A stretch of DNA of 37,372 nucleotides. It comes from a virus. Made by a program: the position numbers and the translations under genes. Shown here piece after piece: positions 1 to 7,761 of the stretch (its first letter is position 1; each line of letters opens with the position of its first letter). A model generated the notes under the pieces. The model ran no database searches. It was not told the origin of the DNA and saw only the letters and a program-made list of their open reading frames with translations. The DNA lies in IMG/VR virus record IMGVR_UViG_3300035703_000218, positions 1-37,372 of that record; one strand, written 5' to 3'.

Positions 1-1
1 C

Positions 2-67
2 GGCAAAGGAGGGAAGGAACTCTCGGTAAGCGGAGCCCTACTCGGAGCCTTCGGAGGCGGTAAATAG
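2..67 (+). CDS. Terminase small subunit, 3' end (first copy)
   Basis: These are the last 21 codons and TAG stop of the gene that is complete at 36381-36851. The 67 bases are identical to positions 36785-36851. The 5' part is missing only because the window starts inside the gene. It precedes the large terminase, the usual packaging order. Confidence 0.8.
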   Translation, partial: GKGGKELSVSGALLGAFGGGK

Positions 68-81
68 ACCACGGGGGGGGA

Positions 82-102
82 CCACCCCCAAGAGGGGGGT
101 GG
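82..102 (+). repeat. GC hairpin between terminase genes
   Basis: CCACCCCC (82-89) pairs perfectly with GGGGGTGG (95-102) around a 5-nt AAGAG loop, just after a run of eight G (73-80). It fills the gap between the two terminase genes. The copy near the window end is identical here although flanking DNA differs. It may be a packaging recognition structure or a translation control element; no direct evidence separates these. Confidence 0.55.
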
Positions 103-143
103 GTGTTACCTGTATACCCCCTCCCCGCACCTACCCCAATTTT

Positions 144-1679
144 ATGCCAGTCAAGCAAATTAAGCGGAAGAAATCCCCTTCACTCGGAATGGGTTCTCAC
201 ATCCCTGCGTGGAAGCAGCGCAAGCTCCTGGAGGAGGCGCAGCAGCTGAAGAACTTCCCGAAGATGATGCTTGGCCTACGCGATGTATATCCCTGGCAGG
301 AGGCGGTGCTCGGGGCGTTGAACGAGAAGCACTCGAAGGTAGCGCTGAAGGCGGCTAACGGCTCGGGCAAGACGAGCATGGTGGCCGCGAGCGCCGTGAT
401 CTGGCACATGCTCCGCTGGCCGGGGAGTTTGGTCGTCTGTACGGCTGGCGTGTACCGACAGGTGGCCGACGCTCTGTGGCCTCATCTGAGGAAGATGATC
501 AATGGCTTGGGCGGCGAGGAGAACGGCTTCTCGATCAAGGATGGTGAGATCCGCTACGTGTACCCGAAGAAAGTGGATGGTCAGGAGCTGGTGAGTCGGT
601 GCATCGGGTTCAGCGCGAGCAACCCGGAGAAGGCGGAGGGCTGGCACGTGCAGGGTCCGAGCAACGACCTGATGTACATAGTCGATGAGGCGAAGGCGGT
701 ACCGGATGGGATTTTCCAGTCGATGGAGCGGTGCCAGCCGACGCGGACCCTTCTGATGAGCAGCCCGGGCGGTAGCTCCGGGTACTTCTACGATGTCTTC
801 AGGCGGAATGACGGCAAGTGGCAGACGTTCACGGTGACCGCTTACGACTGTCCGCATATCCGGAAGGAGTGGATCGATGAGCAGATGGCCCGCTGGGGCG
901 AGGGTCACCCGCTGGTGCGCTCGATGATCTACGCGGAGTTCATGGAGGATGATGGGAGCCTCACTGCCGTTCGGACAGCCGATTGGCAGAAGGTGGTCAG
1001 TGGCCCACCCAAGGAGGAGACCGACGGCCACCGCCTGACCGCGGGCTGCGATTTCTCAGCCGGCGGCGATGAGAGCGTGATGGTCATCCGCCAGGGGAAC
1101 ACGGTGAAGTCGCTGATCCGCTGGCGGGACAAGGACACGATGGCCAGCGTGGGCCGGTTCATAGCGGAGTTCAGGAAGTGGAAGCTCAAAGCCGAGGACA
1201 TTTACGCGGATGTGGGTGGCATGGGGGTGGTCATGTGCGATGCGCTCAGGGCGGAGGGCTGGGATGTGCGGCGTGTGAACTTCGGGGAGCGGGCCATCCG
1301 TGATGATCAGTTTGTGAACCGAGCGGCGGAGATGTGGATCGAGTTCGGGAGGATGGTGGAGGAGGGGAAGGTGAACCTGGGACCGGTGGGGACCGACGAG
1401 GTGCTGCTCCAGCAGTTCGTGAGCCGCAAGGTGCGGACGAATGGAAAGGGCAAGCTCACGCTGGAGGGGAAGGATGAGCTGCGGGCCAGAGGCGTGAACA
1501 GCCCGGATCGTGCGGATGCGATGGTGCTGGCCTTCTGTGGGGGTGGCGGGAAGCGGATGGACGAGTACATGAAGGCATTGGGCGAGGATGGTCGGAGCCT
1601 GCTGGAACGGATGGAGGATGAGCTTGGCCCGCTTGAACCTGAGGGGGTTGCGCTTGCTGGTTGCGAGGTGGGGGGATAA
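144..1679 (+). CDS. Terminase large subunit (ATPase/nuclease)
   Basis: The 511-residue protein has the two-domain plan of phage DNA-packaging motors. The ATPase domain shows a Walker A (NGSGKT, about residues 72-77) and a Walker B ending in Asp-Glu (YIVDEA, about 181-182). The nuclease domain supplies acidic residues in GCDFS (about 303), YADVGG (about 356) and SPDRADA (about 455-458). The motor cuts concatemers and pumps DNA through the portal encoded next. The open frame extends back to a GTG at 99, but I chose the ATG at 144. Against the second copy of this region, all 13 substitutions after 144 are silent, while two of the 15 codons before it change the amino acid. The leader lacks a clear Shine-Dalgarno. 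Confidence 0.93.
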   Translation: MPVKQIKRKKSPSLGMGSHIPAWKQRKLLEEAQQLKNFPKMMLGLRDVYPWQEAVLGALNEKHSKVALKAANGSGKTSMVAASAVIWHMLRWPGSLVVCTAGVYRQVADALWPHLRKMINGLGGEENGFSIKDGEIRYVYPKKVDGQELVSRCIGFSASNPEKAEGWHVQGPSNDLMYIVDEAKAVPDGIFQSMERCQPTRTLLMSSPGGSSGYFYDVFRRNDGKWQTFTVTAYDCPHIRKEWIDEQMARWGEGHPLVRSMIYAEFMEDDGSLTAVRTADWQKVVSGPPKEETDGHRLTAGCDFSAGGDESVMVIRQGNTVKSLIRWRDKDTMASVGRFIAEFRKWKLKAEDIYADVGGMGVVMCDALRAEGWDVRRVNFGERAIRDDQFVNRAAEMWIEFGRMVEEGKVNLGPVGTDEVLLQQFVSRKVRTNGKGKLTLEGKDELRARGVNSPDRADAMVLAFCGGGGKRMDEYMKALGEDGRSLLERMEDELGPLEPEGVALAGCEVGG

Positions 1680-1697
1680 GAGGAGGGGAGGACATTT

Positions 1698-3587
1698 ATG
1701 ATGACCGATAAACAGCGGAGTGCGTTGCAGGGGCAGATTGTCGAGGCTGTGGGCCAGCGCAGCCCGTGGGAGCTGCGGCAGACGAGGTGGTATGAGTTGC
1801 GGCACCATGGATTGCGCCGCACGAACAAGCCCTGGCCGAAGGCTGCGGACCTGCACTGGCCGCTGATCGATACCGCGATCGAGAAGCTGAAGCCGCTCTT
1901 CCTCCAGCAAGCGCTGGGGATGGATGTCGTGGCCAGCTTTGTGCCGATGCGCCAGCAGTTGAACGCGTACACGAAGGTGGCGGAGGACTGGTTCAATTAT
2001 AAGATCCGGGAGAAGACCAATTTCGTGGATGAGGTCCTGAGCTGGGTGGATTACACGCTGATGAGCGGGCGCGGGGTGATGAAGTGCTTCTGGAATCCTG
2101 GCGATAAGCGGGTGGGATTCGAGGCGGTGGACCCGATGTATTTCGTGGTGCCGGCGTACACGGTGGACCTCCAGGATGCGGACTGGGCGGTGCATGTGAT
2201 GCCGATGAGTGTCCCGGCGTACAAGCGGATGGCTGGCCAGTTCGGGTGGAAGGCGGACTCGAAGACGATCGAGAAGATCCGTGGGAACCCGCAGGAGGAC
2301 GACAATATCCCGGGGGCTGCGACCGAGGACGATGCGAAGCAGTTGCGCGAGGGCATCACGTACACCAACAACACGGATGGAGTGATCGTTTGGGAGGTGT
2401 ACCGGAAGCGGGATGACGGGGTGTGGGAGGTGTATCTGTACAGCCCCGCGGCGGTGGATCTGGACCTCCGGGACCCCATGGAACTCCCGTATGACCATGG
2501 CCAGCTTCCGTTCGTGGATTTCCCGTACGAGATCAAGGACAAGGGCTGGTTCAGCCCAAGAGGCGTGTGCGAGATCTTGGCTCCGTTCGAGCTGTCCATG
2601 ACCTCGATGTGGAACCACAAGCATGACGCGATGACGCTGTACAACCGCCCACTCTTTCGGGCGGAGCGGGAATTGCCGAACAGCATCAACCTGCGGTTCC
2701 AGCCGGGACAGATTCTCCCCTATGGCGTGGCGCCGGTTCAGATGCCGCAGCCTCCGGTGAGCTTCGATCAGGAGCTGAACCAAACGCGGGCGGTGGCTGA
2801 GAACCGGATCGGTAGTCCGGATTACGGCATGTCCACGGTGATGAGCGGCGGCAGCGACCGCCGTACGGCTACCGAGATCCAGAGCATCAATGCTCAGGCT
2901 ATGCAGAGCGGCGATCTCCGGGCGCGGCTGTTCCGCATGGCGCTGGGCAAGCTCTATCGTCAGGCGTGGGGACTCTACATCCAGTACGATGCCAAGAGCT
3001 TGCGGTACCGGTTCGCGGAGGACTCGCTGGAGGCGGACCCGATCGCGTTGCACGATCAGTACGAGCTGGAGCCGAAGGGCGGCATGGACATGGTGAGCCG
3101 GCAGATGATGATCCAGCAGGCCATCAATCGGAAGCAGTTGTTCATGAACTCGCCCTGGGTGGATCAGGTGGAGCTAGACAAGAGCATCATGGAGCTGGAC
3201 GACCCGAGCCTTGTGAAGCGGTTGCTCCGGGATCCGGGCCAGAAGGCGGCGGACGAGCTGGAGGACGAGACCAAGACGATCCCGACGCTGCTGGTGGGCA
3301 TCCCGGTCCCAGCGAAGCCCGGCCAGAACTACGCGGGTCGTATCGGGGTGCTGATGCAGTACCTGAATGGGGCGATGCAGCAGGGCCAGCAGTTGAGCCC
3401 GGTGAGCAAGAACGCGTTCATGATGCGGATCGATAGCCTGTTGCAGGGCTACGAGCAGGTGGCGACGAACGAGGCGCGGAAGCTGCGGAAGGAGATCCAG
3501 AAGTTCTTCGAGAGCACGGGATTGCTCGCCGCGGAAGCGGCGCCGCAACCCCCCGCTCCGGTTCCCGCTGAGGCTCCCGTGATGTAA
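1698..3587 (+). CDS. Portal protein
   Basis: The 629-residue protein lies directly after the large terminase, 18 bases downstream, with a strong ribosome site (GGAGGGGAGG) before ATG 1698. Length, position and character (aromatic and Arg-rich N-terminal half, a helical region rich in Gln/Ala after about residue 330, acidic and Pro/Ala-rich C-terminus) fit the dodecameric portal of short-tailed phages. The motif GGSDRRTATEI near residue 380 is typical of portal stem/wing regions as I recall them. It would sit at one capsid vertex, dock the terminase and later the adaptor. Assignment rests on gene order and overall pattern. Confidence 0.88.
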   Translation: MMTDKQRSALQGQIVEAVGQRSPWELRQTRWYELRHHGLRRTNKPWPKAADLHWPLIDTAIEKLKPLFLQQALGMDVVASFVPMRQQLNAYTKVAEDWFNYKIREKTNFVDEVLSWVDYTLMSGRGVMKCFWNPGDKRVGFEAVDPMYFVVPAYTVDLQDADWAVHVMPMSVPAYKRMAGQFGWKADSKTIEKIRGNPQEDDNIPGAATEDDAKQLREGITYTNNTDGVIVWEVYRKRDDGVWEVYLYSPAAVDLDLRDPMELPYDHGQLPFVDFPYEIKDKGWFSPRGVCEILAPFELSMTSMWNHKHDAMTLYNRPLFRAERELPNSINLRFQPGQILPYGVAPVQMPQPPVSFDQELNQTRAVAENRIGSPDYGMSTVMSGGSDRRTATEIQSINAQAMQSGDLRARLFRMALGKLYRQAWGLYIQYDAKSLRYRFAEDSLEADPIALHDQYELEPKGGMDMVSRQMMIQQAINRKQLFMNSPWVDQVELDKSIMELDDPSLVKRLLRDPGQKAADELEDETKTIPTLLVGIPVPAKPGQNYAGRIGVLMQYLNGAMQQGQQLSPVSKNAFMMRIDSLLQGYEQVATNEARKLRKEIQKFFESTGLLAAEAAPQPPAPVPAEAPVM

Positions 3588-3592
3588 CAAGG

Positions 3593-3922
3593 ATGATCAC
3601 CGTGACATGTAAGGATTGCCGGTTCTATTGTGTGGACGGGACTTGCCGCAGGTTCCCGCCCGCTGGAAGGCCTAGTTGTTGGCCCACTCTCAATGCCAAC
3701 GACTGGTGCGGCGAGTTCGAGGCCAAGAAGATCATGATACCACTCACCGAAGGAACGGTAGTCCAATGCAACGTGGCACCAGCCACGCCTCGGGAGATCG
3801 AGCCAGGAGGCTTGCAGGCGCTTGAGGAGGGAGTTCCTCCGAAGGTCCGGTTCCAGCGGAAGAAGCCCGCGGTGTCCGATCTCAAGGAGATTCAGGAAAC
3901 ACCGTTGTTCGGAGGCGAATGA
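3593..3922 (+). CDS. Small Cys-rich protein, putative zinc-binding
   Basis: The 109-residue protein starts 5 bases after the portal stop; the overlapping AAGGATG supplies a plausible ribosome site. Its first 45 residues hold six Cys in the order CKDC, FYCVDGTCRRFPP, SCWP, DWCGEF, a pattern expected of a small metal-bound knuckle. The rest is polar and lacks known motifs. Similar short 'CRRFPP...CGEF' proteins occur beside head genes in other phages as I remember them, with no established role. Head assembly or a host-directed function are both possible. Confidence 0.7.
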   Translation: MITVTCKDCRFYCVDGTCRRFPPAGRPSCWPTLNANDWCGEFEAKKIMIPLTEGTVVQCNVAPATPREIEPGGLQALEEGVPPKVRFQRKKPAVSDLKEIQETPLFGGE

Positions 3923-3923
3923 T

Positions 3924-4169
3924 ATGGCTGAATACCAAGGCAAGAAGGTTACTCTCAACAAGCCCTTCTACACTCCGGGAGAGAAGAAGAAGAAGGCGGT
4001 GTATGTGCGTAATCCGAAGGGTACCGTGATCAAGGTCCGCTTCGGTGATCCGAATATGGAGATCAAGCGGGATGATCCGGAGCGTAGGAAGAACTTCCGC
4101 GCGCGGCATAATTGCGCCAGCGCCACGGACAAGACCACGCCGAGGCATTGGTCGTGCAAAGCGTGGTGA
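3924..4169 (+). CDS. Conserved 81-residue head-region protein
   Basis: ATG 3924 lies one base after the previous stop, with GGAGG (3911-3915) upstream; the open frame runs further back but that part is a shadow. The protein is very basic and ends in a Cys. It contains FGDPNMEIKRDDPERRKNF then ARHNC, a signature I recognise from short conserved proteins beside portal and scaffold genes in several phage groups, sometimes fused to head-maturation proteins. Conserved Cys and His (RHNC, WSC) could bind metal. Function not established; a head-assembly part is likely from context. Confidence 0.75.
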   Translation: MAEYQGKKVTLNKPFYTPGEKKKKAVYVRNPKGTVIKVRFGDPNMEIKRDDPERRKNFRARHNCASATDKTTPRHWSCKAW

Positions 4170-4181
4170 CCCATTTCCAAC

Positions 4182-4340
4182 ATGAAGAAGAAATCCAAGT
4201 TCAGTAAGCTCGCCACCCAGCTCAAGAAAGAGGGTGCCGATGATCCCAAGGCTCTCGCCGCGTGGATCGGTCGCAAGAAGCTCGGTGCCGCTGAGTTCAT
4301 GCGCCGCGCCGCCGCGGGTCGGAAGAAGGCCGCAAAGTAA
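4182..4340 (+). CDS. Small basic protein (52 residues)
   Basis: An ATG at 4182 opens a 52-codon frame ending TAA at 4340, filling the space between two accepted genes. The product is Lys/Arg/Ala-rich (starts MKKKSKFSKLA, ends RKKAAK) and contains AAWIGRKKLGAAEFMRRAA, a helical pattern seen in tiny proteins next to the preceding family in other phages as I recall. It could bind DNA or stay inside the head. No catalytic feature is visible. Confidence 0.65.
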   Translation: MKKKSKFSKLATQLKKEGADDPKALAAWIGRKKLGAAEFMRRAAAGRKKAAK

Positions 4341-4342
4341 CC

Positions 4343-4666
4343 ATGATCTCCATCATCGCACGAGTCCGCGCTGCTTGGACCTTTGGCCGACATCAGTGCT
4401 GGGTGAATCCGCTTCCTTGGCGCAAGGAGGATGCCAACGCACTGAACAACTTCTTCAAGAGCGATAGCGGGAAACGCTTCAAAGACGCTCTGCTGAATAC
4501 CGTTCTCATGCAGAACGCTTCAGCCATAACTGACCGAAACCATTTGCAATACTCATCAGGCTTTGCAATGGGTCAGGCCAGTCTTGTGAAGGTCATCGAG
4601 ATGATGGCCGACCAAGAATCAATTACGGGGCAGGAAGATGATCCGGATTCTGCCACGAACACATAG
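4343..4666 (+). CDS. Hypothetical head-region protein (107 residues)
   Basis: The gene starts two bases after the previous stop. The protein has a basic Trp-containing N-terminus, then a helical central part (LNNFFKSDSGKRFKDALL, then YSSGFAMGQASLVKVIEMMA) and an acidic tail. The same layout, with a Gly-containing helix before an Ile/Glu-rich end, occurs in small genes between portal and scaffold of other short-tailed phages; I know of no assigned function. Its place within the head block suggests a minor structural or assembly role. Confidence 0.65.
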   Translation: MISIIARVRAAWTFGRHQCWVNPLPWRKEDANALNNFFKSDSGKRFKDALLNTVLMQNASAITDRNHLQYSSGFAMGQASLVKVIEMMADQESITGQEDDPDSATNT

Positions 4667-4682
4667 GATCAAAGTTGCGGTT

Positions 4683-4702
4683 GTTGGTCTGTGCGGACCA
4701 GC
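4683..4702 (+). promoter_or_regulatory. Short hairpin upstream of scaffold gene
   Basis: GTTGGTC (4683-4689) pairs with GACCAGC (4696-4702), allowing one G-U pair, around a TGTGCG loop, in the 55-base gap before the scaffold start. No T run follows, so it is not a classical terminator. It may protect or tune the scaffold/capsid message. Confidence 0.35.
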
Positions 4703-4721
4703 AAACGAGTAAAAGCACAAT

Positions 4722-5675
4722 ATGGCAGATGATACACTGAGTGCCGATGCGATGCTCGCCTTGGCCAACGACTACGATGCCGGTGTCGATATCGACAGCC
4801 AGCCCAAGGAGCAGTCTCCAAATACCAATGAGACGGCTCCGGTTGAGCAAGATTCCTCCGATGCGGGGAGTGCCGGTAAAGAGGTCGATGGTGGCGAGCA
4901 GGAAGTAGGCACGAGCCGATCAGAGCCCGAAGCGAAGGCCGAGAAGAAGACGGAGCCGAAGACGGAGAAGGACAAGAGCAGCAAGTTCGCTCAGGAACAG
5001 AACCGAAAGGCGAAGACCTGGGAGCAAATCAACGCTGAGAAGGAGGCCCTCAAGGCCGAGCGCGAGGCGGTGAGGCGGGAAAGGGAGGAGTGGAGCAAGC
5101 AGCGGGAGCAATCCAAGGCTGCTGAGACCAGTTCCTTCCGAGATGAGAAGGGCTACACGGCAGAGGACTACGAGGCTGCGGCCAAGGAGTTCGAGGCCGA
5201 TGGCGATTCTCAGTTGGCCAAGGCAGCGCGAGCCAAGGCTGATGGAGTCCGAAAAGCTGCTACGGAGCGACAGCAGAAGGCGCAGCAGGAGAAGTTCGCA
5301 AAGGCATGGTCTGATTCGTATGCACGGTTGTCCGAGAAGGAGACTTGGCTGAAGGATCAGAACAGCCCCGAGTACAAACGTACTGTTGAACTGCTCCAGA
5401 AGGTGCCGATGCTGACATCAATGCCCGATGGACTTGTCCATGCGGTGGAGTTGATGAAGCTCCAGGACACTGCGTCCAAGGCTCAGTCGATCGAGGCCGA
5501 GAACAAGGCTCTGAAGGAACAACTCAATAAGCTCCAGCAGAAGACCGCTATTGGCAAAAGCGTACCGGCAGGACAACTCAAGGCTGAGGAGAAAGATTTC
5601 TCGAAGCTGTCTCTCAAGGAGCAGAGGGAGGCGCTGTTGAAAGCGTCGAGGGCGTTCGACCGGGACGAAAACTGA
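4722..5675 (+). CDS. Scaffolding protein candidate
   Basis: The 317-residue protein lies directly upstream of the major capsid gene, the standard place for a scaffold. Residues about 20-85 are acidic and low-complexity (Glu, Ser, Thr). From about 85 to 200 it is a long charged coiled coil rich in Lys, Glu, Arg, Ala and Gln, and the C-terminal third has a second coiled coil followed by a Lys/Glu/Leu-rich end. It has no Cys and few aromatic residues, as scaffolds usually do. The leader is A/C-rich (AAAAGCACAAT) with no Shine-Dalgarno. Inference from composition and synteny. Confidence 0.82.
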   Translation: MADDTLSADAMLALANDYDAGVDIDSQPKEQSPNTNETAPVEQDSSDAGSAGKEVDGGEQEVGTSRSEPEAKAEKKTEPKTEKDKSSKFAQEQNRKAKTWEQINAEKEALKAEREAVRREREEWSKQREQSKAAETSSFRDEKGYTAEDYEAAAKEFEADGDSQLAKAARAKADGVRKAATERQQKAQQEKFAKAWSDSYARLSEKETWLKDQNSPEYKRTVELLQKVPMLTSMPDGLVHAVELMKLQDTASKAQSIEAENKALKEQLNKLQQKTAIGKSVPAGQLKAEEKDFSKLSLKEQREALLKASRAFDRDEN

Positions 5676-5696
5676 TAGCACAACCACAACTCAAAT

Positions 5697-6845
5697 ATGC
5701 CAGTTACTACTTCAACCACGCTCACGAGCCAGTTCCAGAACTACTTCAGCAAGGAGCTGCTCTCCATCGTTCAGCAGGAGACCATCCTGGATCAGTTCGC
5801 CATGAAGGCTCCGATCCCCAAGAACAATGGTAACAAGGCCATCTCGATGTTCCGTTTCGGACCGCCGAGCATTGGCAGTGTCCAGTCTCTTGCTGAGGGT
5901 ACTGCGATCAGCTCCGCCAACTACCGCGCTCTGGCCCTCAACAGTCTGAGCAAGTCTCTGGCTCAGTACGGTCAGGTGATCGGTTTGACCGACATCCTCC
6001 GCGCCACCGACCTGTTCAACTCGCTCCAGCAGGCCACCAAGACCTCCGGTCTGGACATGGCCCTCTGGGTTGACTCGGTGATCCGCAATGTGCTGATCGG
6101 CTCCAACCTCACCGCCAGCGGTTCCTCCATCGGTTCCGCCGCCGAGGGTGGTGGTACGTTCGATAACTCGGACGCCGTGAACACCATCGCCAGCTCCGGT
6201 GGCGTGAAGGTCTACGGTAACCCCGCCACGCTGACCACGCAGAGCTTCTCTGCGCTGAATAGCGACACGACTGCTGCCAACACCACGATGACGGCCTCGG
6301 CTGTCCTCGATTCCATGACCCGCCTGAAGCGCAACCGCGCCCCGCTGATCAACGGCGGCTACGTCCTCGCCACCGATCCTCGTGTGGCCCGCGACCTCAT
6401 GCGCGACAGCGACTGGTTGAACGCCTCGAACTACGGCAACAAGGGCCAGCCGTTCTACAAGGGCGAGGTCGGCTCCATCTACGGTTGCCGCGTGGTGACC
6501 CAGACCAACTCGTTCGTCAGCACCGGTTCCGGTACCGCTGCCGATGAGTTCGTGTATCAGGCGACCGCCGCGGGTGGTGGTCTGGCCGCTGGCAAGGACA
6601 TCATCGCCTCGTTCTTCTTCGGTAACGAGTCGTTCGGTATCCCTGCTCTGACCGGTGATGATCCGTTGTCCCCGCGCATCGTGATCACCGACACCCCTGA
6701 CAAGTCGGATCCGTTGAACCAGCTCGTCACCGTTGGTGTGAAGCTGTACTTCGCCGCCCTGCGTCTGGCCGCTGGTAACACCGGCTCCACCGGTAACCCG
6801 GTGTGGTACTTGGTGCATCGGACGAAGACCTCGACCACGCTGTAA
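5697..6845 (+). CDS. Major capsid protein, N4-gp56 type
   Basis: The 382-residue protein matches, by pattern, the N4-gp56 family of HK97-fold capsid proteins. Its N-terminal half goes from a helix ending in QETILDQFAMKAPIPKNNG, through SMFRFGPP and LAEGTAISS, to SLAQYGQVIGLTDILRAT, the order seen in that family (locked strand, then a segment around the tyrosine-glycine and LTD motif). It follows the scaffold and precedes a strong hairpin, consistent with the most highly expressed late gene. There is no Shine-Dalgarno; the 20-base leader is almost only A and C (CACAACCACAACTCAAAT). No N-terminal processing signal is obvious. Confidence 0.9.
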   Translation: MPVTTSTTLTSQFQNYFSKELLSIVQQETILDQFAMKAPIPKNNGNKAISMFRFGPPSIGSVQSLAEGTAISSANYRALALNSLSKSLAQYGQVIGLTDILRATDLFNSLQQATKTSGLDMALWVDSVIRNVLIGSNLTASGSSIGSAAEGGGTFDNSDAVNTIASSGGVKVYGNPATLTTQSFSALNSDTTAANTTMTASAVLDSMTRLKRNRAPLINGGYVLATDPRVARDLMRDSDWLNASNYGNKGQPFYKGEVGSIYGCRVVTQTNSFVSTGSGTAADEFVYQATAAGGGLAAGKDIIASFFFGNESFGIPALTGDDPLSPRIVITDTPDKSDPLNQLVTVGVKLYFAALRLAAGNTGSTGNPVWYLVHRTKTSTTL

Positions 6846-6890
6846 TATGCGACCAAAGACGGCCACCATCATGGTGATCGCCGTCAGCCC

Positions 6891-6930
6891 GAAGGGGCAT
6901 CATCGTAATGGTGGTGCCCCTTCTTCTCAT
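6891..6930 (+). terminator. Hairpin terminator after major capsid gene
   Basis: GAAGGGGCATCATC (6891-6904) pairs with GGTGGTGCCCCTTC (6910-6923), 14 pairs with two G-U, around a GTAAT loop. A pyrimidine stretch TTCTTCT overlaps and follows the right arm. It starts 46 bases after the capsid stop. A terminator or partial terminator here would set the capsid apart from the genes downstream. The U-tract is interrupted, so leakiness is expected. Confidence 0.7.
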
Positions 6931-6969
6931 TCCGCTTGCGGATGCGAAGAGGCTGACAACAATGCGCCC

Positions 6970-7242
6970 ATGATTTCGATTCCAGTCGAGGCCCTTTCCA
7001 CCGATATGGAGGATGGCCAACAGGCTATGCCCGAGGTTGGTGATGAAGTGGTTTTGGACGATGTTCGCGGCGTTCTCAAGAAGCTGGAGAACGGAGAGGC
7101 CTACGTCGAGATCCGAAGCGTCAACGGCATGCCCGCCGAGTACGAGAACAAGGACGACAAGGAGATGTACTCCAAGAAGCCCATGGATAAGGAGTCCATG
7201 ATGAAGATGGCTGCGGATTACGACAGCGAGATGGAGTCCTAA
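6970..7242 (+). CDS. Hypothetical acidic protein (90 residues)
   Basis: The open frame begins at 6847, but that part carries the post-capsid hairpin, so ATG 6970 (MISIPVEAL) is a better start. The product is acidic with a central DEVVLDDVRGVLKKLENGEA stretch, resembling a small beta-barrel-like segment, and a Met/Lys/Asp-rich tail ending DYDSEMES. No homolog recognised. It lies between the capsid and an FmdB-like small gene. It could be a minor head decoration or completion factor; this is a guess. Confidence 0.6.
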   Translation: MISIPVEALSTDMEDGQQAMPEVGDEVVLDDVRGVLKKLENGEAYVEIRSVNGMPAEYENKDDKEMYSKKPMDKESMMKMAADYDSEMES

Positions 7243-7243
7243 G

Positions 7244-7498
7244 ATGCCGATCTACACCTTCGAGAACAATGGTCAGTGCATCGAGCACATCGCTCCGATG
7301 GGCACCGACTCTGTTGTCCTTGATGGGAAGCGGTGGAAGCGACAGCCGGTGGCCCGCTTCGGGGTCACCGGTTTTGCTTCTGAGCCGGGACTCAAGGACC
7401 AAGTGAAGAAGGGATTCAGCCGTCTGGAAGACCGCCAAGGATCCCGCTTCGAGAGCAGTTTCACCAAGAATCAGATTCGCAAGATTTGGGACATATGA
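7244..7498 (+). CDS. Small protein with FmdB-like N-terminus
   Basis: The 84-residue protein starts two bases after the previous stop. Its opening MPIYTFENNGQCIEH recalls the MPxYEYxCxxCG start of FmdB-type zinc ribbons, but only one Cys remains, so metal binding is unlikely. The remainder is basic and aromatic, with no known motif. It overlaps the next gene by ATGA. Function unknown. Confidence 0.6.
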   Translation: MPIYTFENNGQCIEHIAPMGTDSVVLDGKRWKRQPVARFGVTGFASEPGLKDQVKKGFSRLEDRQGSRFESSFTKNQIRKIWDI

Positions 7499-7761
7499 GC
7501 GACGTATCTAATCAGGCCATCGAGTATTCGATGGGACAGGGCGGCTTCCAGCTCGTGACCGCCACCACGCTGACCACTGGCCCGTTCGTGGCTCTGACCA
7601 TCATCAGCCCGACTACCTTCACTTCGATCACCGGTGGCAACATCAGCGGATCCTGGTCCACTGCGACCATACCCGCGGGTATTACGCTGCCGGGACCGAT
7701 CACGAGCTTCCAGATTTCTAGCGGTCAGGTGATTGCGTTCAATGGCGTGATTCAATCGTGA
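7495..7761 (+). CDS. Hypothetical beta-rich protein (88 residues)
   Basis: ATG 7495 overlaps the previous stop by four bases; a TTG at 7486 is possible but less likely. The sequence is Thr/Ser/Gly/Ile-rich with alternating hydrophobic residues (FVALTIISPTTFTSI, then ITLPGPITSFQISSGQVIAF), typical of a small beta-sandwich found near phage fibres. The ending with GQVIAFNG suggests a decoration or fibre-attachment fold. It overlaps the next gene by GTGA. Confidence 0.6.
   Translation: MSDVSNQAIEYSMGQGGFQLVTATTLTTGPFVALTIISPTTFTSITGGNISGSWSTATIPAGITLPGPITSFQISSGQVIAFNGVIQS

Larger units (their letters stand above)
1..588. repeat. Terminal direct repeat, left copy
   Basis: These 588 bases match 36785-37372 without gaps and with 16 substitutions, all between 127 and 461. 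Bases 1-126 and 462-588 are identical. The repeat shows circularity or circular permutation of a genome of about 36,784 bp, with ends sampled from different variants. Confidence 0.92.

Noticed and set aside
1-588. Terminal repeat as a defined packaging end (DTR)
   Set aside because: The copies differ at 16 sites, which true terminal repeats of one genome should not.
1056-3053. Long minus-strand open frame of 665 codons opposite terminase and portal
   Set aside because: It is His/Arg/Leu-rich as expected of the antisense of GC-rich coding DNA, has no recognisable motif, and lies opposite two well-supported genes.
5712-6872. Minus-strand open frame of 386 codons opposite the capsid gene
   Set aside because: Gly/Arg/Val/His-biased shadow of the capsid gene; the plus frame matches a known capsid family.
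7244-7498. FmdB-type zinc ribbon
   Set aside because: Only the first few residues look alike; three of the four metal-binding Cys are missing.
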